NCBI GenBank assembly: GCA_011250595.1 | Contig: JAANMP010000005.1 | Location: forward strand, 98,418 to 162,417 | Length of the DNA: 64,000 nt | Reading direction: 5' to 3' | Source: Bacillus sp. MM2020_1 | GTDB lineage: Bacteria > Bacillota > Bacilli > Bacillales > Cytobacillaceae | In this document: positions 52,462 through 61,483 of the stretch, one piece after another | How the letters are laid out: each line of letters starts with the position of its first letter | Numbering within the stretch: the stretch's first letter is position 1 | Program-made: the position numbers and the translations under genes | The notes under the pieces: generated by a model | Database searches by the model: none | Told to the model about the DNA's origin: nothing | What the model saw: the letters and a program-made list of their open reading frames with translations, nothing else

Positions 52462-53655
52462 TTGGTTATGGAATTTTTTACATACTTTTACGAAGATGAT
52501 ATTAAACGTTTCTTCTTTCAAAAACCACAGGCATTTACTAAATATTCAAAGCGTGAGCTTCTGTCTTATGGTTTAGGCGCCACACTTTATATGCCTGCTA
52601 CACGCCCGAATATCCATCAGGAGATTCTCTCCAAGAAACATGAAGGGTTAACCTCCCTTGTTATCGACTTAGAAGATGCCGTAGGTGATAACGAGGTAAC
52701 AGGTGCGGAGGCATTGCTTATCAATGAATTATTAAAATTGTATAGTGAATTAAATATGGGCTTTTTAAGCTATACGGATCTGCCGCTCATGTTTATTAGA
52801 ATCCGGAACCTCGAGCAGTTTAAACGGGTAAGCGAACAATTAGGGGATGCTATTAGCCTGCTTACCGGGGTCGTACTTCCTAAATTCAACGTTGAAAATG
52901 GTGAAGAACTGTTAGTTGAGGTTCTCCGGTTTCATACGGTTGAACATCCTTTTTATGCGATGCCTATTCTGGAGACAGCCAAGGTCATTCAAAAAGAAAC
53001 CAGAATGGAAGAATTAATGGGTATAAAGAATCTTCTCGATCGCTATAAGGACATTATTTTAAATGTTCGAATTGGGGCCACTGATTTTTGTGGATTGTAT
53101 GGAATTCGCCGAAGTGCAGATACAACCGTTTATGATATCGCTGTTTTAAGAGATTGTATATCTGATATCATCAATGTCTTTCAACGATTTGAAAGTGCCT
53201 ACGTTGTCTCAGGCCCTGTTTGGGAGTATTTTTCAGCGAAAAAGAGAATGTTAAAGCCGCAGCTTAGGCAAACACCATTCCGTGAACGGTACGGGGATGA
53301 AGGGTTGAAATGGAGAGCTAAATTAATTGATGAACATCTGGATGGGTTAATTCAAGAAATTCTTATGGATATCGCAAACGGTTTAACAGGAAAAACGATT
53401 ATTCACCCATCTCACATCAAAGTAGTTCAAGCTCTTAATGTTGTATCCTACGAGGAATTCATCGATGCTAGCAATATCATAAAAGCTTCAACCGGGGAAA
53501 TTGGTGTTATGAAAAGTAATTTTGCTAATAAAATGAACGAGATAAAACCTCACTTTTATTGGGCAAAGAAGACTATCTTAAAATCACAGCTGTACGGGGT
53601 GTTACATGAAGAATTTACAACTATTGACCTTATCAAAAAAGAAGTATACGTATAA
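52462..53655 (+). CDS. HpcH/HpaI-type aldolase / citrate-lyase-beta-like protein of the Ter cluster
   Basis: 397 residues, TIM-barrel C-C lyase fold. Metal and substrate sites are seen in SLVIDLEDAVGD (about 72), RIRNL (Arg), LNVRIGATDFCGLYG (about 200) and GKTIIHPSHIKV (about 314). The length exceeds usual HpcH proteins (about 260-300) because of extra segments common in Ter-linked members. In the model of Anantharaman, Iyer and Aravind (2012) it helps make a nucleoside-like metabolite; the reaction has not been shown. GAGGAGAAATTGGTT precedes ATG 52462. Confidence 0.83.
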   Translation: MVMEFFTYFYEDDIKRFFFQKPQAFTKYSKRELLSYGLGATLYMPATRPNIHQEILSKKHEGLTSLVIDLEDAVGDNEVTGAEALLINELLKLYSELNMGFLSYTDLPLMFIRIRNLEQFKRVSEQLGDAISLLTGVVLPKFNVENGEELLVEVLRFHTVEHPFYAMPILETAKVIQKETRMEELMGIKNLLDRYKDIILNVRIGATDFCGLYGIRRSADTTVYDIAVLRDCISDIINVFQRFESAYVVSGPVWEYFSAKKRMLKPQLRQTPFRERYGDEGLKWRAKLIDEHLDGLIQEILMDIANGLTGKTIIHPSHIKVVQALNVVSYEEFIDASNIIKASTGEIGVMKSNFANKMNEIKPHFYWAKKTILKSQLYGVLHEEFTTIDLIKKEVYV

Positions 53656-54982
53656 TATCCTAGACTCGATTGAAACCGAGATTGAAGTGTCTGAAAATCC
53701 GTATGACTTGCAGCTGGAAGATTTTTTTACCATGGCGGCAAGGATTAATAAGAAACGCTCGTTCCTGTTCGTAAGTAAGGTGCTTGGTAAACACCTTCCT
53801 ATTAATCCTAATAAAGGGCTGCTGACTGGTGCCCTTCTTGGTGCGAGATATTTAGAAACAGTTAAGGGGACAGAGTGTTTTGAAACTGAGAATCTATTAG
53901 CCTCGTTTAGAAGAGGAGATTCATACCGGTCTAAGCCCTTTATCCCGGAAAATATTCGTCCTGTCGTGATAGGATTTGCTGAAACAGCAACTGCCCTTGG
54001 GCATGCTTTCTTTAACTGTTTTCAATCTGCAGAATACTTTCATACTACCAGGGAAGAACTCAAACAGGAAAAACCCGAGATTACTTTTGAAGAAGAGCAT
54101 TCCCATGCGACATCCCATCGCTGCTATATTCCATTAGAAATGATCCAAAATGAACGAGAAATCATTCTCGTTGACGATGAAATGACAACGGGTAAAACTG
54201 CTTTAAATATTATCGAATCGATTCATGCTAAATTCCCGAGAGATGTTTATACCGTTATTTCCATTCTGGATTGGCGTTCAGAAGAAAATCTTAATCGTTT
54301 TAACTGTCTTGAACAGAAACTTGGGATTAAAATCAATGTGGTCAGTCTATTGGCGGGTACAGTACAGGTGAAGCAGCATGGTGAAATTGTTAATCGGCCA
54401 ACAACCGTTGTATACAACAAAAGAGTTGAGGCAGCTGTAGAAAAAATCGATCTATCCTCTTTTTTCACCACTACTCCCTATTCAGTAAATAACCCGTTGA
54501 ATAGCTATGCATTTATTAAAGAGACTGGTCGATTTGGGCTAACTAGTTCAGAAAATATTAGTCTTCACCAGAAGGTCCAAGCAGCTGCCAATGTTTTGAA
54601 CCAAAAAAGGATTGGAAAAAGGACACTTTGCCTAGGGACGGGTGAGTTTATGTATCTTCCTATGAAATTAGCGGCCGAAATGGGAGAGTCTGTTTATTAT
54701 CAGTCAACCACTCGAAGTCCCATCTTTATCGAAGACGAAGTTGGCTACGGTGCAAGATATGGTGCGTCTTTCCCAAATCCAGAAGACCAAGACATTACAC
54801 ACTATTTTTATAATATCCCGCCAGGGTTCTATGATGAAATATTTATTTTTTTTGAGAGAAAAGTAATGTTAGAGAATCTGCAGCCATTACTGAAAGAACT
54901 GGAAAAATTACAAATTAAGATGATTAGGCTCGTCTTTTTTTCTGAATACCGAGGTGATCAAATTGAAAACCATAAGGAATAA
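53606..54982 (+). CDS. Phosphoribosyltransferase with C-terminal TRSP domain
   Basis: 458 residues. The PRTase core has the PRPP loop IILVDDEMTTGKTALNII (about 195). The C-terminal half (about 300-458) matches the TRSP domain of Ter clusters, with TLCLGTGEFMYLPMKLA and YQSTTRSPI. It probably attaches ribose-phosphate to an unknown base. It overlaps the lyase gene by 50 bp in another frame, using GGGGTG at 53595-53600, so the pair is strongly coupled. Confidence 0.83.
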   Translation: MKNLQLLTLSKKKYTYNILDSIETEIEVSENPYDLQLEDFFTMAARINKKRSFLFVSKVLGKHLPINPNKGLLTGALLGARYLETVKGTECFETENLLASFRRGDSYRSKPFIPENIRPVVIGFAETATALGHAFFNCFQSAEYFHTTREELKQEKPEITFEEEHSHATSHRCYIPLEMIQNEREIILVDDEMTTGKTALNIIESIHAKFPRDVYTVISILDWRSEENLNRFNCLEQKLGIKINVVSLLAGTVQVKQHGEIVNRPTTVVYNKRVEAAVEKIDLSSFFTTTPYSVNNPLNSYAFIKETGRFGLTSSENISLHQKVQAAANVLNQKRIGKRTLCLGTGEFMYLPMKLAAEMGESVYYQSTTRSPIFIEDEVGYGARYGASFPNPEDQDITHYFYNIPPGFYDEIFIFFERKVMLENLQPLLKELEKLQIKMIRLVFFSEYRGDQIENHKE

Positions 54983-56084
54983 ACCAGCAAAGATTGGAAG
55001 CTATAAAGCGGAGGATGTTGAATTCCTTTTAAAGGATTTAAGCGCTATTAAGCTAGAGGATTCCACAGAAAATCGGGAATTAAAGGTTCAATCAGGTGTT
55101 CATTACAGCGAATCTTTACCCATAGAGTACCAGCCGCCAAAGGCATATGTGGATTTATTTTGGGAAACCTTACAGGAATACAAACAAAAAGTAGCTTTAT
55201 GTATTGGCATTGTCGCAGAACAAATCTATCAATTGAAGGGTGATAAGACCGTACTGGTCTCCCTGGCACGTGCAGGTACACCTGTGGGTATATTAATCAA
55301 ACGATATATCCACATGCACTACCATGTTCATTTGCCGCATTACAGTATTTCAATCATCCGTGACAGAGGGATTGACGAAAATGCACTTCAATATATATTG
55401 AGCCAACATCCAGAGGCGGATATTCAATTTGTGGATGGCTGGACTGGAAAAGGGGCAATTTCACTTGAATTGACAAAAGCCTGCGATGATTATCACAAAA
55501 AATATGGGATTAAGCTTGATGACACAATAGCAGTCATTGCCGATCCGGGATATTGTACCACTCTGTTCGGAACCCGTGAGGATTTCTTAATCCCTAGTGC
55601 TTGTCTAAATTCAACCGTCTCAGGTCTGGTGAGCAGGACGGTTTTAAATCAACAATATATCGGAAAAGATGATTTCCATGGAGCAAAGTATTACCATGAG
55701 TTGATTCCGGTTGATGTTTCCAATGAATATATTAATTTGATTAGTAAGGAATTTGTACACATTGCCCGGGAATCAGCGAAGCTTGCGACAAAAAAGAACA
55801 ACGAAAAAATAGAAACCGAATTCTTAGGGATGGAGGATGTCAAGCGCATTCAAGCTGAATTTGCAATTGAAAGCACCCATTATATTAAACCGGGAGTCGG
55901 AGAAACAACAAGAGTTCTCCTTCGCAGGGTTCCGTGGAAGATTCTGATGCGCGACCCATCTAGTCCTTTTGTCAAACATATTCTTATGCTTGCAGAAGAA
56001 AAGGGTGTAGAGATTGTACCCTATCCAAATTTAAAGTATTTATGCTGCGGCTTAATCAAGTCGGTTAAGGGGATTAACCAATGA
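54963..56084 (+). CDS. StiP-type protein (PRTase-like, Ter cluster)
   Basis: About 373 residues, annotated in the family as cysteine protease StiP, although the fold reads PRTase-like: LVSLARAGTPVGIL (about 85) and FVDGWTGKGAISLEL (about 155), which resembles a PRPP loop. A conserved Cys is in IADPGYCTTLFGTREDF. A genuine protease activity is doubtful on sequence alone. The start TTG 54963 has GAGGTG six bases ahead and lies inside the PRTase gene end. Its TGA overlaps the HAD gene ATG. Confidence 0.78.
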   Translation: MKTIRNKPAKIGSYKAEDVEFLLKDLSAIKLEDSTENRELKVQSGVHYSESLPIEYQPPKAYVDLFWETLQEYKQKVALCIGIVAEQIYQLKGDKTVLVSLARAGTPVGILIKRYIHMHYHVHLPHYSISIIRDRGIDENALQYILSQHPEADIQFVDGWTGKGAISLELTKACDDYHKKYGIKLDDTIAVIADPGYCTTLFGTREDFLIPSACLNSTVSGLVSRTVLNQQYIGKDDFHGAKYYHELIPVDVSNEYINLISKEFVHIARESAKLATKKNNEKIETEFLGMEDVKRIQAEFAIESTHYIKPGVGETTRVLLRRVPWKILMRDPSSPFVKHILMLAEEKGVEIVPYPNLKYLCCGLIKSVKGINQ

Positions 56085-56881
56085 TTTTTGCATCCGACCT
56101 TGACCGTACCTTGGTTTATTCGAAACGGGCCATCGAAGAACTGGGAGAATTCGATAAAACAGCCCTTAGACCCGTAGAAAAAAAAGATAATGACTGGGTT
56201 GCTTTTATGACAGATCGATCTTTTCTTGGTTTAAAAGAGCTGTCTCAAGCAAGTCTATTTGTGCCGGTTACTACGAGGACAACGGAGCAATTTAACCGTT
56301 TCTTCATCTTTAAGAAGGACATACCGCTAAAATATGCGATTACTTCAAATGGGGCCAATATTATTTATAAAGGCGAAATGATGGAAGAGTGGTCATCACA
56401 TATTTTTAATCGGATGAACGCGGAATCAGCTCCCCAAACAGAGCTGATTGCTAATCTAAAAAGAGAAGGCTTTCAATTTGACGGACAAATAAGGCAGGCA
56501 GAGAACTTATTTTTCTATTATATATTAAACAGTCTCCCACCTGCTCTAGACCGAAAAGCAATTAATGATGTGGCCGTTTCTTTTGGATGGAGAATCTCTT
56601 TACAAGGAAGGAAGCTATACTTTATCCCACGGGCAATTAGCAAAGGGGATGCACTTGAATTTATCTCTAAGCGAGAAGGAATCGAAGTCATTGCAGGTGC
56701 GGGGGACTCCGTTCTAGATTGGGACTTTCTAAAAAACTGTCAAAATCGATTTGTCCCGGCCCACGGTGAGCTCGCTAGGGTGTCAGGCACCAGTAATTAT
56801 ACACTTACAAATAATTACGGTGTGGGTGCAGGGGAAGAGATTATCCAACAGTTTTTACAGCTAATGCAGCTTAGAGTTTAA
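56081..56881 (+). CDS. HAD-family phosphatase of the Ter cluster
   Basis: 266 residues, Cof/sucrose-phosphatase-like HAD hydrolase. Motif I is FASDLDRTLVYSKR (nucleophile Asp about 5), motif II VTTRT, and motif III/IV KGDALEF ... GAGDSVLDWDFL. It would dephosphorylate the product of the preceding enzymes. It starts in the ATGA overlap with the StiP-type gene. The end overlaps the convergent small membrane gene by 11 bp. Confidence 0.85.
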   Translation: MIFASDLDRTLVYSKRAIEELGEFDKTALRPVEKKDNDWVAFMTDRSFLGLKELSQASLFVPVTTRTTEQFNRFFIFKKDIPLKYAITSNGANIIYKGEMMEEWSSHIFNRMNAESAPQTELIANLKREGFQFDGQIRQAENLFFYYILNSLPPALDRKAINDVAVSFGWRISLQGRKLYFIPRAISKGDALEFISKREGIEVIAGAGDSVLDWDFLKNCQNRFVPAHGELARVSGTSNYTLTNNYGVGAGEEIIQQFLQLMQLRV

Positions 56882-57122
56882 TCTTCTTTTCTTTTCGGTT
56901 AAATACATAAAAATATACACAAGCAAATAAACTATAGCAGCCAAAAAAGAATAGAATTGATAGGGCTAGTGAATGCAATGCTGAAGAAAGCAGCATGGTA
57001 AAGATGAAACTGAACACAAATAAGTCCAGATAAATAAATACATCGGAAACCATTACTTCCATCACCGTATTTAATTCATCCTGTATGTGTTCCATCCTTG
57101 GCCGCTTATATAAAAACCTCAT
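56871..57122 (-). CDS. Small two-helix membrane protein (83 aa)
   Basis: About 83 residues: a charged N-terminus (MRFLYKRPRMEHIQDEL), two hydrophobic helices (YLDLFVFSFIFTMLLSS and ILFFFGCYSLFACVYFYVF) and a Lys-rich tail. No family recognised. AGTAGGTG precedes ATG 57122; GTG 57131 overlaps that site. It lies inside the Ter cluster but on the other strand, overlapping the HAD gene's last codons. Confidence 0.65.
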   Translation of the reverse strand: MRFLYKRPRMEHIQDELNTVMEVMVSDVFIYLDLFVFSFIFTMLLSSALHSLALSILFFFGCYSLFACVYFYVFNRKEKKIKL

Positions 57123-57206
57123 TCGAGTCACCTACTTTAGTGTCAGTACTCAAATAGTATGTAAGGACAAGGGAAAAGGTGAAAAATGAGGAAATGGTGA
57201 AAATGG

Positions 57207-57232
57207 CGAAACATTTTTTAATGACATTCGTA
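57207..57232 (+). promoter_or_regulatory. ECF-sigma-type promoter upstream of yceG
   Basis: CGAAAC (57207-57212), a 16-base spacer, then CGTA (57229-57232), the same arrangement as at 50763. It would drive yceG-telA-terD-terD. Confidence 0.72.
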
Positions 57233-57332
57233 TAAACAAATGAACCAATTAATTAACTGTGATATGATGATATGGAAACCTTACATAATTTGCTAAAGAA
57301 TTAAGCTTTCTTTTTTAAGGAAGGGATTATGA

Positions 57333-58970
57333 ATGCATCTACCATTAAATCAGTTAATCGCCCATCCTGTATCCCTTACGTATGAAACCTGGTCCACGTT
57401 GCTGAAAAAAGCGCTGCCAGAACGGCCCAATTATTCATTAGAAAATGGAGCAATCCATATTGGGCAAGTACTTGGGAAGTTCCTCGGGATACCAATCGAT
57501 ACGGATAACTATTATAACCAGCTGTTTGATTATGTTAATAACTCTGAATGGAACCTTCATTTGTTAAGTGAGGAATCACTTGATAAAACCATTAATAACA
57601 CTCACTTTCAATCCATTCAAAAAGTCATCAATATTAATCGGGAACAAAAGCTGTCCATCAACCGCTTTACAGCTTTTCTAGATGGGGAACAGCTTTTGTT
57701 GAAATCAAAGGTGCCAGTTATCCATCGAAAGCTAAGAGAGGCGATGATCGCAACACTAGAGTTGTACGCAAAACTTGAAAAAGACGGGCTAAAGAACCAT
57801 GAACTTAGAAGGGTTCTTGTTGACATTGTTAAATGGTCAATCAATCATTTACAACCCGTTTTGGAAAAGGCTGATCCACAAAAGGAAATGCCTAAATTTT
57901 TGTGGTACGGGGACTTTAAGAAAAGTCACCAATATTTCTTATATTATTTAAGCAAGCTCGCCTGTGATATTGTTATTTTCCATCCAGAAGGTAAGGATAT
58001 TTTAGAGGGTATGGTTCGTGAGCCAATCTTCTCTCATCAATTTCAAAATAGGCTGCCTGCAGAACCATTTCCAAAAGAAAAGCGCAGTCGAAAGGCAACC
58101 GTTGCCTATCGGGCCTCAAAGGAAATTGAAACGATTTTAAACCAAGAAGGTTCAGGTCTTTACAAGCCTTGGCAATTAAGGGATTATACGCCATCCTCTA
58201 TTACTTTAAAAACAACCTATGATGAACTATTTATTCTTGGGAAAGAAATAGCCATGGTCAGGCCTGATTTTGAAGTAGGGAACGGAGGAGTCAAAATTCC
58301 ATCGATTTTTGCGAAGGTTCAGGGTGTTAGTAAAAATCGAAAAGAGTACTGGGACCGCTTGCAATCGCTCAGTGAATTAGAAAACAGTCTATTGATTCGC
58401 CGCTTGCCAATTACAATGACAAGCACAAGTGATTTTCGCTTTCATTATCGAAATGCTCTGGGGAAGGATGGCTTAATTAATCCAGCGATCATGATGCAAG
58501 CACATTACTGGCCCTATTCCTTTTTATCTTCAGGCTTACAAAAGGGAATCGCGAATGCAATTAGGGGAATGTGCGAAAAACCAGGTTTAAAGCTCCAACC
58601 GAGGGAAAGTATAGAAGATGTTAAAATGTATTTATTTACACAGGGATTATTTATGCCAAAGCCCATCATTCAATTGCTAGAGAGATTTGACTACTCACAA
58701 CATGTACCGAAGTTAATCATTTATAATAATGAATTATCCGGAATACTGTCACGGTCGGATGCAGCGTTAATCCTTCTATTAAATCAATTTGGTATTGATA
58801 TCATCTTGTATAATCCTCCCGGCCATAATGATATTGAAAGTTACTTAGACGAACGCTTATTTGATACACATTGGCTTGAAGACGTTGTTTTTAATTTAGA
58901 ATTTAAAGAGCCGTCTATTTTTAAAAAAGGGCTTTTTCAAGGAATCTTAAAAAATTTAAGGGGAGATTAA
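57333..58970 (+). CDS. yceG: YceG-family Ter-associated protein
   Basis: 545 residues, close to B. subtilis YceG (537). No catalytic motif is obvious; recognisable family stretches are KFLWYGDFKKSHQYFLYYLS (about 190) and LTLLNQFGIDI-type text (ALILLLNQFGIDIILYNPPGHNDIE, split here as helix and loop, about 490). The protein is soluble. AAGGAAGGGATTATGA precedes the ATG. It is followed by telA after 3 bp, the same order as B. subtilis yceG-yceH. Confidence 0.86.
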   Translation: MHLPLNQLIAHPVSLTYETWSTLLKKALPERPNYSLENGAIHIGQVLGKFLGIPIDTDNYYNQLFDYVNNSEWNLHLLSEESLDKTINNTHFQSIQKVININREQKLSINRFTAFLDGEQLLLKSKVPVIHRKLREAMIATLELYAKLEKDGLKNHELRRVLVDIVKWSINHLQPVLEKADPQKEMPKFLWYGDFKKSHQYFLYYLSKLACDIVIFHPEGKDILEGMVREPIFSHQFQNRLPAEPFPKEKRSRKATVAYRASKEIETILNQEGSGLYKPWQLRDYTPSSITLKTTYDELFILGKEIAMVRPDFEVGNGGVKIPSIFAKVQGVSKNRKEYWDRLQSLSELENSLLIRRLPITMTSTSDFRFHYRNALGKDGLINPAIMMQAHYWPYSFLSSGLQKGIANAIRGMCEKPGLKLQPRESIEDVKMYLFTQGLFMPKPIIQLLERFDYSQHVPKLIIYNNELSGILSRSDAALILLLNQFGIDIILYNPPGHNDIESYLDERLFDTHWLEDVVFNLEFKEPSIFKKGLFQGILKNLRGD

Positions 58971-58973
58971 CTA

Positions 58974-60077
58974 GTGAATCTTACGCCAAGTTCATCAAGC
59001 GGTTTAACGCCAGCAGGTGCGGATGACATCCTGACAGAAACAAAAGTCTCTGATATTAAACTTGCACTTCGCAAAGAACCAGAAATTCAGAATTTGGCAC
59101 GAACCATTGATGAACGTGATCAAATTCAAGTTTTAGAGTTTGGAAAGGAGCCAGCCGTTCAAATTTCTCGTTTTTCTGACCAAATATTAAATAATATGCG
59201 GACAACAAAAGTTGAGGATTCAGGTGAACTTCTAAAACAATTGGGTCGCATCATGGATAAATTTGATGCCAAGGACTTCCAAAAGACCTCAGGTGGATTT
59301 TTTGGAAAGCTTTTTAAAAAGGGTGAAAAGGTAGTCGAAAAGCTGTTTGGAAAGTATCAAACGATGGGCTCCGAAATTGATAAAGTATACATAGAAATAT
59401 CGAAATATCAGCATGAAATGGTTGATTCAACAAATATGCTCGAGCAAATGTATGAGCAAAACTACCAATACTATTTAACGCTTGAAAAATATATTGTTGC
59501 CGGTGAAATAAAAGTGGAGGAACTAAAAAACAAACAACTTCCACAGCTTGAAGCCCGTTCTGCATCTGGTGACCAGCTTGCCTCCATGCAATTAGATTCG
59601 CTGAAAAATGTCATTGAGTTATTGGAACAGCGTATTTATGATCTAGAAATGGCCAAAATGGTCTCACTGCAAACAGCGCCTCAAATTCGGCTATTGCAAA
59701 GAGGAAATACAAAACTGATAGGAAAAATCAATTCAGCATTTGTGACCACCATCCCGATTTTTAAAAATGGTTTGATCCAAGCGATGGCTGCTAAAAGACA
59801 AAAGCTGGTTGCTGATTCAATGAGTGAGCTTGACCGCAGGACCAATGAAATGCTTCTTAAAAATGCGCAAAACATTTCGCAGCAAAGCACGGACATTGCT
59901 AGGCTCGCGGGTGGTCCAAGTATTAAAATCGAGACCATTGAAGAATCTTGGAACATTATTATCAAGGGCATGCAGGAAACAAGGGCCATTGAAGAAGAAA
60001 ATAAACGGATGCGGATTGAAGGTACCAAACGTTTAGAACAGCTGCAGGATAACTTTAAAAAGTTGAAACAATCTTAA
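58974..60077 (+). CDS. telA: Toxic anion resistance protein TelA/KlaA family (YceH-like)
   Basis: 367 residues, soluble and strongly helical, with long coiled-coil-prone stretches (about 130-240 and 260-367). The family core around FGKLFKKGEKVVEKLFGKYQ and the ending LEQLQDNFKKLKQ are visible. TelA-type proteins accompany tellurite resistance and membrane stress; the mechanism is unknown. GTG 58974 follows AAGGGGAGATTAACTA, within 3 bp of the yceG stop. Confidence 0.9.
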   Translation: MNLTPSSSSGLTPAGADDILTETKVSDIKLALRKEPEIQNLARTIDERDQIQVLEFGKEPAVQISRFSDQILNNMRTTKVEDSGELLKQLGRIMDKFDAKDFQKTSGGFFGKLFKKGEKVVEKLFGKYQTMGSEIDKVYIEISKYQHEMVDSTNMLEQMYEQNYQYYLTLEKYIVAGEIKVEELKNKQLPQLEARSASGDQLASMQLDSLKNVIELLEQRIYDLEMAKMVSLQTAPQIRLLQRGNTKLIGKINSAFVTTIPIFKNGLIQAMAAKRQKLVADSMSELDRRTNEMLLKNAQNISQQSTDIARLAGGPSIKIETIEESWNIIIKGMQETRAIEEENKRMRIEGTKRLEQLQDNFKKLKQS

Positions 60078-60119
60078 TTATATTTTTTGATTTACTAAAT
60101 TCTTATAGGGGTGATTGAA

Positions 60120-60731
60120 TTGGCTATTAATTTACAAAAAGGTCAACGTGTTGATTTAACGAAGAGTAATCCAGGATTATCTAAAATTTTGGTAGGTTTA
60201 GGCTGGGACCCAGTCCAAAGCGGAGGTGGCGGCGGCTTATTTGGTGGTTTATTCAGCGGCGGCGGTGCTGCTAATATTGACTGTGATGCATCTGTTATCA
60301 TGCTTGGTGCAAATGATAAGCTTCAAAACAATAAGGACGTCGTTTACTTTGGAAACTTAAAAAGCATGGATGGCAGTGTTCAACACTCAGGCGATAATTT
60401 AACAGGCGATGGAGATGGCGATGACGAGCAGGTAATCATCGATTTAAGCAGAGTGCCTTCCCATATTCAAAAACTTGTTTTCGTGGTTAATATCTATGAC
60501 TGCGTGAAGAGAAAGCAGCACTTTGGCATGATCAAGAATGCCTTTATCAGAGTCGTGAATCCAGGAAACAATCAAGAGCTGCTTCACTACAATTTAACGG
60601 ATAATTACAGCGGGCTGACCTGTCTAGTGACAGGAGAAATTTATCGTCATGGTAATGAATGGAAATTTGCAGCAATTGGCAGCGGTACAAATGCAGCTAG
60701 CTTAAGTGAAGTTGTTCGGAGCTTTAGTTAA
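60120..60731 (+). CDS. terD: TerD-family protein with Gly-rich insertion (second copy)
   Basis: About 203 residues. The TerD N-terminus INLQKGQRVDLTKSNPGL is followed by a Gly-rich insert (GGGGGLFGGLFSGGGAA, about 37-54), where other copies have the first acidic NDFDLD segment. The second acidic cluster DNLTGDGDGDDEQ is kept, so Ca2+ binding may be partial. TTG 60120 lies six bases after AGGGGTG. It lies between telA and another terD, co-transcribed with them. Confidence 0.9.
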   Translation: MAINLQKGQRVDLTKSNPGLSKILVGLGWDPVQSGGGGGLFGGLFSGGGAANIDCDASVIMLGANDKLQNNKDVVYFGNLKSMDGSVQHSGDNLTGDGDGDDEQVIIDLSRVPSHIQKLVFVVNIYDCVKRKQHFGMIKNAFIRVVNPGNNQELLHYNLTDNYSGLTCLVTGEIYRHGNEWKFAAIGSGTNAASLSEVVRSFS

Positions 60732-60764
60732 GTAAGAAATAAAGTTTAGATAGAGGTGATACGT

Positions 60765-61343
60765 TTGGGTATTAACTTAGCAAAGGGACAAAGAATCGAT
60801 TTAACAAAAACGAACCCTGGATTAACCAAGGCAATAATTGGCCTCGGATGGGATACGAATCGTTATCATGGAGGAAATGACTTTGACCTGGATGCATCAG
60901 CGTTTTTAGCAGATGCAAACGGCAGAGTTACACAGGATTCTGACTTTATTTTTTATAATAATTTGGTTCATCCTTCAGGCTGCGTCGAACATACAGGCGA
61001 TAACCGTACCGGCGAAGGTGAGGGTGACGACGAGCAAATCAAGATTGACTTTAGCAAAGTGCCTTCTCACGTGCATCGGATTGCGATAACTGTGACCATT
61101 CATGATGCGGAAGCAAGATTCCAGAATTTTGGACAGGTTTCTAATGCTTTTGTTCGCTTAGTAGACGAAGACACGAATAATGAGGTTTTACGATTTGACC
61201 TGGGTGAGGACTTTTCTGTCGAGACTGCCGTGGTTATTTGTGAACTATACCGCCATAATGGTGATTGGAAATTTAACGCGATTGGCAGTGGGTTTGCTGG
61301 TGGATTGGCCGCCCTTTGCCGAAACTATGGTTTAGAAGTTTAA
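60765..61343 (+). CDS. terD: TerD-family protein (third copy)
   Basis: 192 residues, a standard TerD domain close to the first copy. [11 protein letters not shown] (about 40) and [15 protein letters not shown] (about 77) form the two Ca2+-binding clusters. The end [19 protein letters not shown] matches the family. TTG 60765 is six bases after GAGGTG. It ends the yceG operon at the terminator at 61359. Confidence 0.93.
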   Translation: MGINLAKGQRIDLTKTNPGLTKAIIGLGWDTNRYHGGNDFDLDASAFLADANGRVTQDSDFIFYNNLVHPSGCVEHTGDNRTGEGEGDDEQIKIDFSKVPSHVHRIAITVTIHDAEARFQNFGQVSNAFVRLVDEDTNNEVLRFDLGEDFSVETAVVICELYRHNGDWKFNAIGSGFAGGLAALCRNYGLEV

Positions 61344-61358
61344 ATAATTAAAATTGTG

Positions 61359-61385
61359 AAGCTGCCATATTTGGTAGCTTTTTTT
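61359..61385 (+). terminator. Terminator of the yceG-telA-terD-terD operon
   Basis: AAGCTGCCA / TGGTAGCTT stem (one G-T pair), loop TATT, then a T run. Confidence 0.85.
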
Positions 61386-61483
61386 CCTTTATTCCCCACT
61401 TTTGGCTTAGGAATTCAAATTAAGCTGCCAAATTCCTATGCTATAATTCAATTAAAATATTGAATGAATTGGGGGATGATATT

